Part shown: positions 4,898 to 6,044 of the stretch, in pieces
Layout of the letters: the number at the start of each line of letters is the position of its first letter
Position numbering within the stretch: position 1 is the stretch's first letter
Assembly (NCBI GenBank): GCA_031363055.1
Contig: JANLTP010000062.1
Location: forward strand, 1-6,044
Length of the DNA stretch: 6,044 nucleotides
Source of the DNA: JANLTP01 sp031363055
GTDB taxonomy: Bacteria > Pseudomonadota > Gammaproteobacteria > Burkholderiales > Burkholderiaceae_E
Direction: 5' to 3'
Translations under genes and position numbers: made by a program
The notes under the pieces: model-generated
The model's database searches: none
What the model saw: only the letters and a program-made list of their open reading frames with translations
What the model was told of the DNA's origin: nothing

Positions 4898-6044
4898 ATG
4901 TCAACCAACACCAAAGACCGCATTGCCCTGCCACCCGCAGATGCGCAAAAAACAAACATGACCTGCCACTTCTGCATAGTCGGCTGTGGCTATCACGCTT
5001 ACAAATGGGACGCCAGCCGCGAAGGTGGTCGGGCACCGAATCAAAATGCGCTGGGCGTGGATTTCCGCCGGCAGGCACCGCCCTTGGCCTTGACCATGAC
5101 CCGCGCGATGACCAACACCATCACCGACCGTGCTGGCAAACGCTGGAGCATCATGATCGTGCCAGACAAGGCGTGCGTGGTGAACAGCGGCTTGTCGTCC
5201 ACCCGTGGCGGCAAGATGGCCAGCTACATGTACAGCGAAGACGGCGTTGGCCGCAACCGCCTGAAAAATCCGCAGGTCTATCGCGGTGGGCAATGGCTGG
5301 ACACCAACTGGGACGACGCACTGGCGTTGTATGCAGGCGTGACCAAAAAAATTCTCGATACCGATGGCCCCAACGGCCTGCTCTATGACTGCTTCGATCA
5401 CGGCGGCGCAGGCGGCGGTTTTGAGAACACGTGGGGCACCGGCAAACTGATGTTCAGTGCGCTTAAAACGCCGATGGTGCGAATACATAACCGCCCCGCC
5501 TACAACTCCGAGTGCCATGCCACTCGCGATATGGGTGTCGGTGAGTTGAACAACAGCTATGAAGATGCACAAGTGGCCGATACCTTGCTGTGCACCGGTG
5601 CCAACCCCTATGAAACCCAGACCAATTACTTTTTAAACCACTGGGTACCGAATCTTTCAGGTGCCACCGTAGACAAGAAGAAAAAATGGTTTCCGGGCGA
5701 GACGGCGGCAGCAGCCAAAGTCATCATTGTTGATCCGCGTCGTACGGCGTCCGTCGCGATCTGCGAGCAAGTAGCGGGCAAGGAGAACGTGCTGCATCTG
5801 GATATAGAGCCGGGTACCGATACCGCGCTGTTCAACACTTTATTCACCTATGTAGTTGAGCAAGGCTGGCACATCAAAGACTTCATTGCCAAACACACGC
5901 GCGGATTTGATGATGCAGTAAAAACCAACCGCATGACATTGGAGGAAGGCTCGAAAATCACCGGCATTGCGGTTACCAAAATAATCCAGGCAGCGCAGTG
6001 GGCCTACAAGCCCAAAGCGTCTGGCCACGCAACACGCACCTTCC
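4898..6044 (+). CDS. aioA: AioA, molybdopterin catalytic subunit of arsenite oxidase (3'-truncated)
   Basis: The frame stays open from ATG 4898 to the window end: 382 codons of a protein usually about 825 residues. The start sits 12 bp after the aioB stop; AAGGG at 4884-4888 can serve as Shine-Dalgarno. No signal peptide is seen, as expected for a subunit exported with Tat-bearing AioB. The [3Fe-4S] motif is CHFCIVGC (C23, C26, C30). The position that holds a fourth cysteine in many relatives falls in GLSSTRGG (about S101), which explains a 3Fe cluster. H197 and E205 in IHNRPAYNSE correspond to A. faecalis H195 and E203, which line the arsenite site. FDHGGAGGGFENTWGTGK (166-183) and IEPGTDTALFN are further family signatures. 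Reaction: periplasmic As(III) + H2O to As(V), two electrons to AioB. The remaining arsenite-site residues (A. faecalis R419, H423) lie beyond the window. Confidence 0.97.
   Translation, partial: MSTNTKDRIALPPADAQKTNMTCHFCIVGCGYHAYKWDASREGGRAPNQNALGVDFRRQAPPLALTMTRAMTNTITDRAGKRWSIMIVPDKACVVNSGLSSTRGGKMASYMYSEDGVGRNRLKNPQVYRGGQWLDTNWDDALALYAGVTKKILDTDGPNGLLYDCFDHGGAGGGFENTWGTGKLMFSALKTPMVRIHNRPAYNSECHATRDMGVGELNNSYEDAQVADTLLCTGANPYETQTNYFLNHWVPNLSGATVDKKKKWFPGETAAAAKVIIVDPRRTASVAICEQVAGKENVLHLDIEPGTDTALFNTLFTYVVEQGWHIKDFIAKHTRGFDDAVKTNRMTLEEGSKITGIAVTKIIQAAQWAYKPKASGHATRTF

Noticed and set aside
4901..5572. Open frame of 223 codons on the - strand.
   Set aside because: It is antisense to aioA, whose + strand frame carries unmistakable arsenite oxidase motifs and stays open to the window end.

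Overview
This window carries the regulatory and structural core of a bacterial arsenite-oxidation (aio) island, with the end of an arsenic-resistance gene at its left edge. The AioA and AioB sequences resemble the Alcaligenes faecalis (betaproteobacterial) type. AioB has the second Rieske cysteine pair that, as I recall, alphaproteobacterial NT-26 lacks. Coding sequence is moderately GC-rich and tightly packed. A betaproteobacterium, probably Burkholderiales-like, is the best inference; genus cannot be read from the sequence.

Layout, left to right: (1) the 3' part of arsH on the + strand (1-480). (2) A 17-bp convergent gap. (3) A three-gene operon on the - strand, transcribed aioX (3328-4191), aioS (1838-3331), aioR (498-1841), whose genes overlap by 4 bp each (GTGA and ATGA). 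(4) A 169-bp AT-rich divergent control region (4192-4360). (5) aioB (4361-4885) and, after 12 bp, aioA (from 4898, running off the right edge) on the + strand.

How the parts fit: AioX is a periplasmic PhnD-like binding protein with the family cysteine (C86) that senses As(III). AioS is a membrane histidine kinase with no cysteine in its periplasmic domain. AioR is an NtrC-type activator with receiver, sigma54-AAA+ and Fis-type HTH domains. The control region carries what such an activator needs to drive aioBA: inverted GTTAC/GTAAC repeats about 100-116 bp upstream of the expected start, a full IHF consensus match beside an A/T tract, and a near-perfect -24/-12 promoter. AioB (Tat-exported Rieske subunit) and AioA (molybdopterin/[3Fe-4S] catalytic subunit without its own signal) form periplasmic arsenite oxidase, which converts As(III) to As(V). 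ArsH detoxifies organoarsenicals.

The system is a known one, so I do not claim a new system. The points worth checking are the layered control region (sigma54 elements, nested inverted repeats, and a possible sigma70 promoter overlapping the IHF site), the non-canonical GAFSGS loop in AioR, and the degenerate G1 box in AioS. I saw no RNA gene, transposon, CRISPR array or frameshift.
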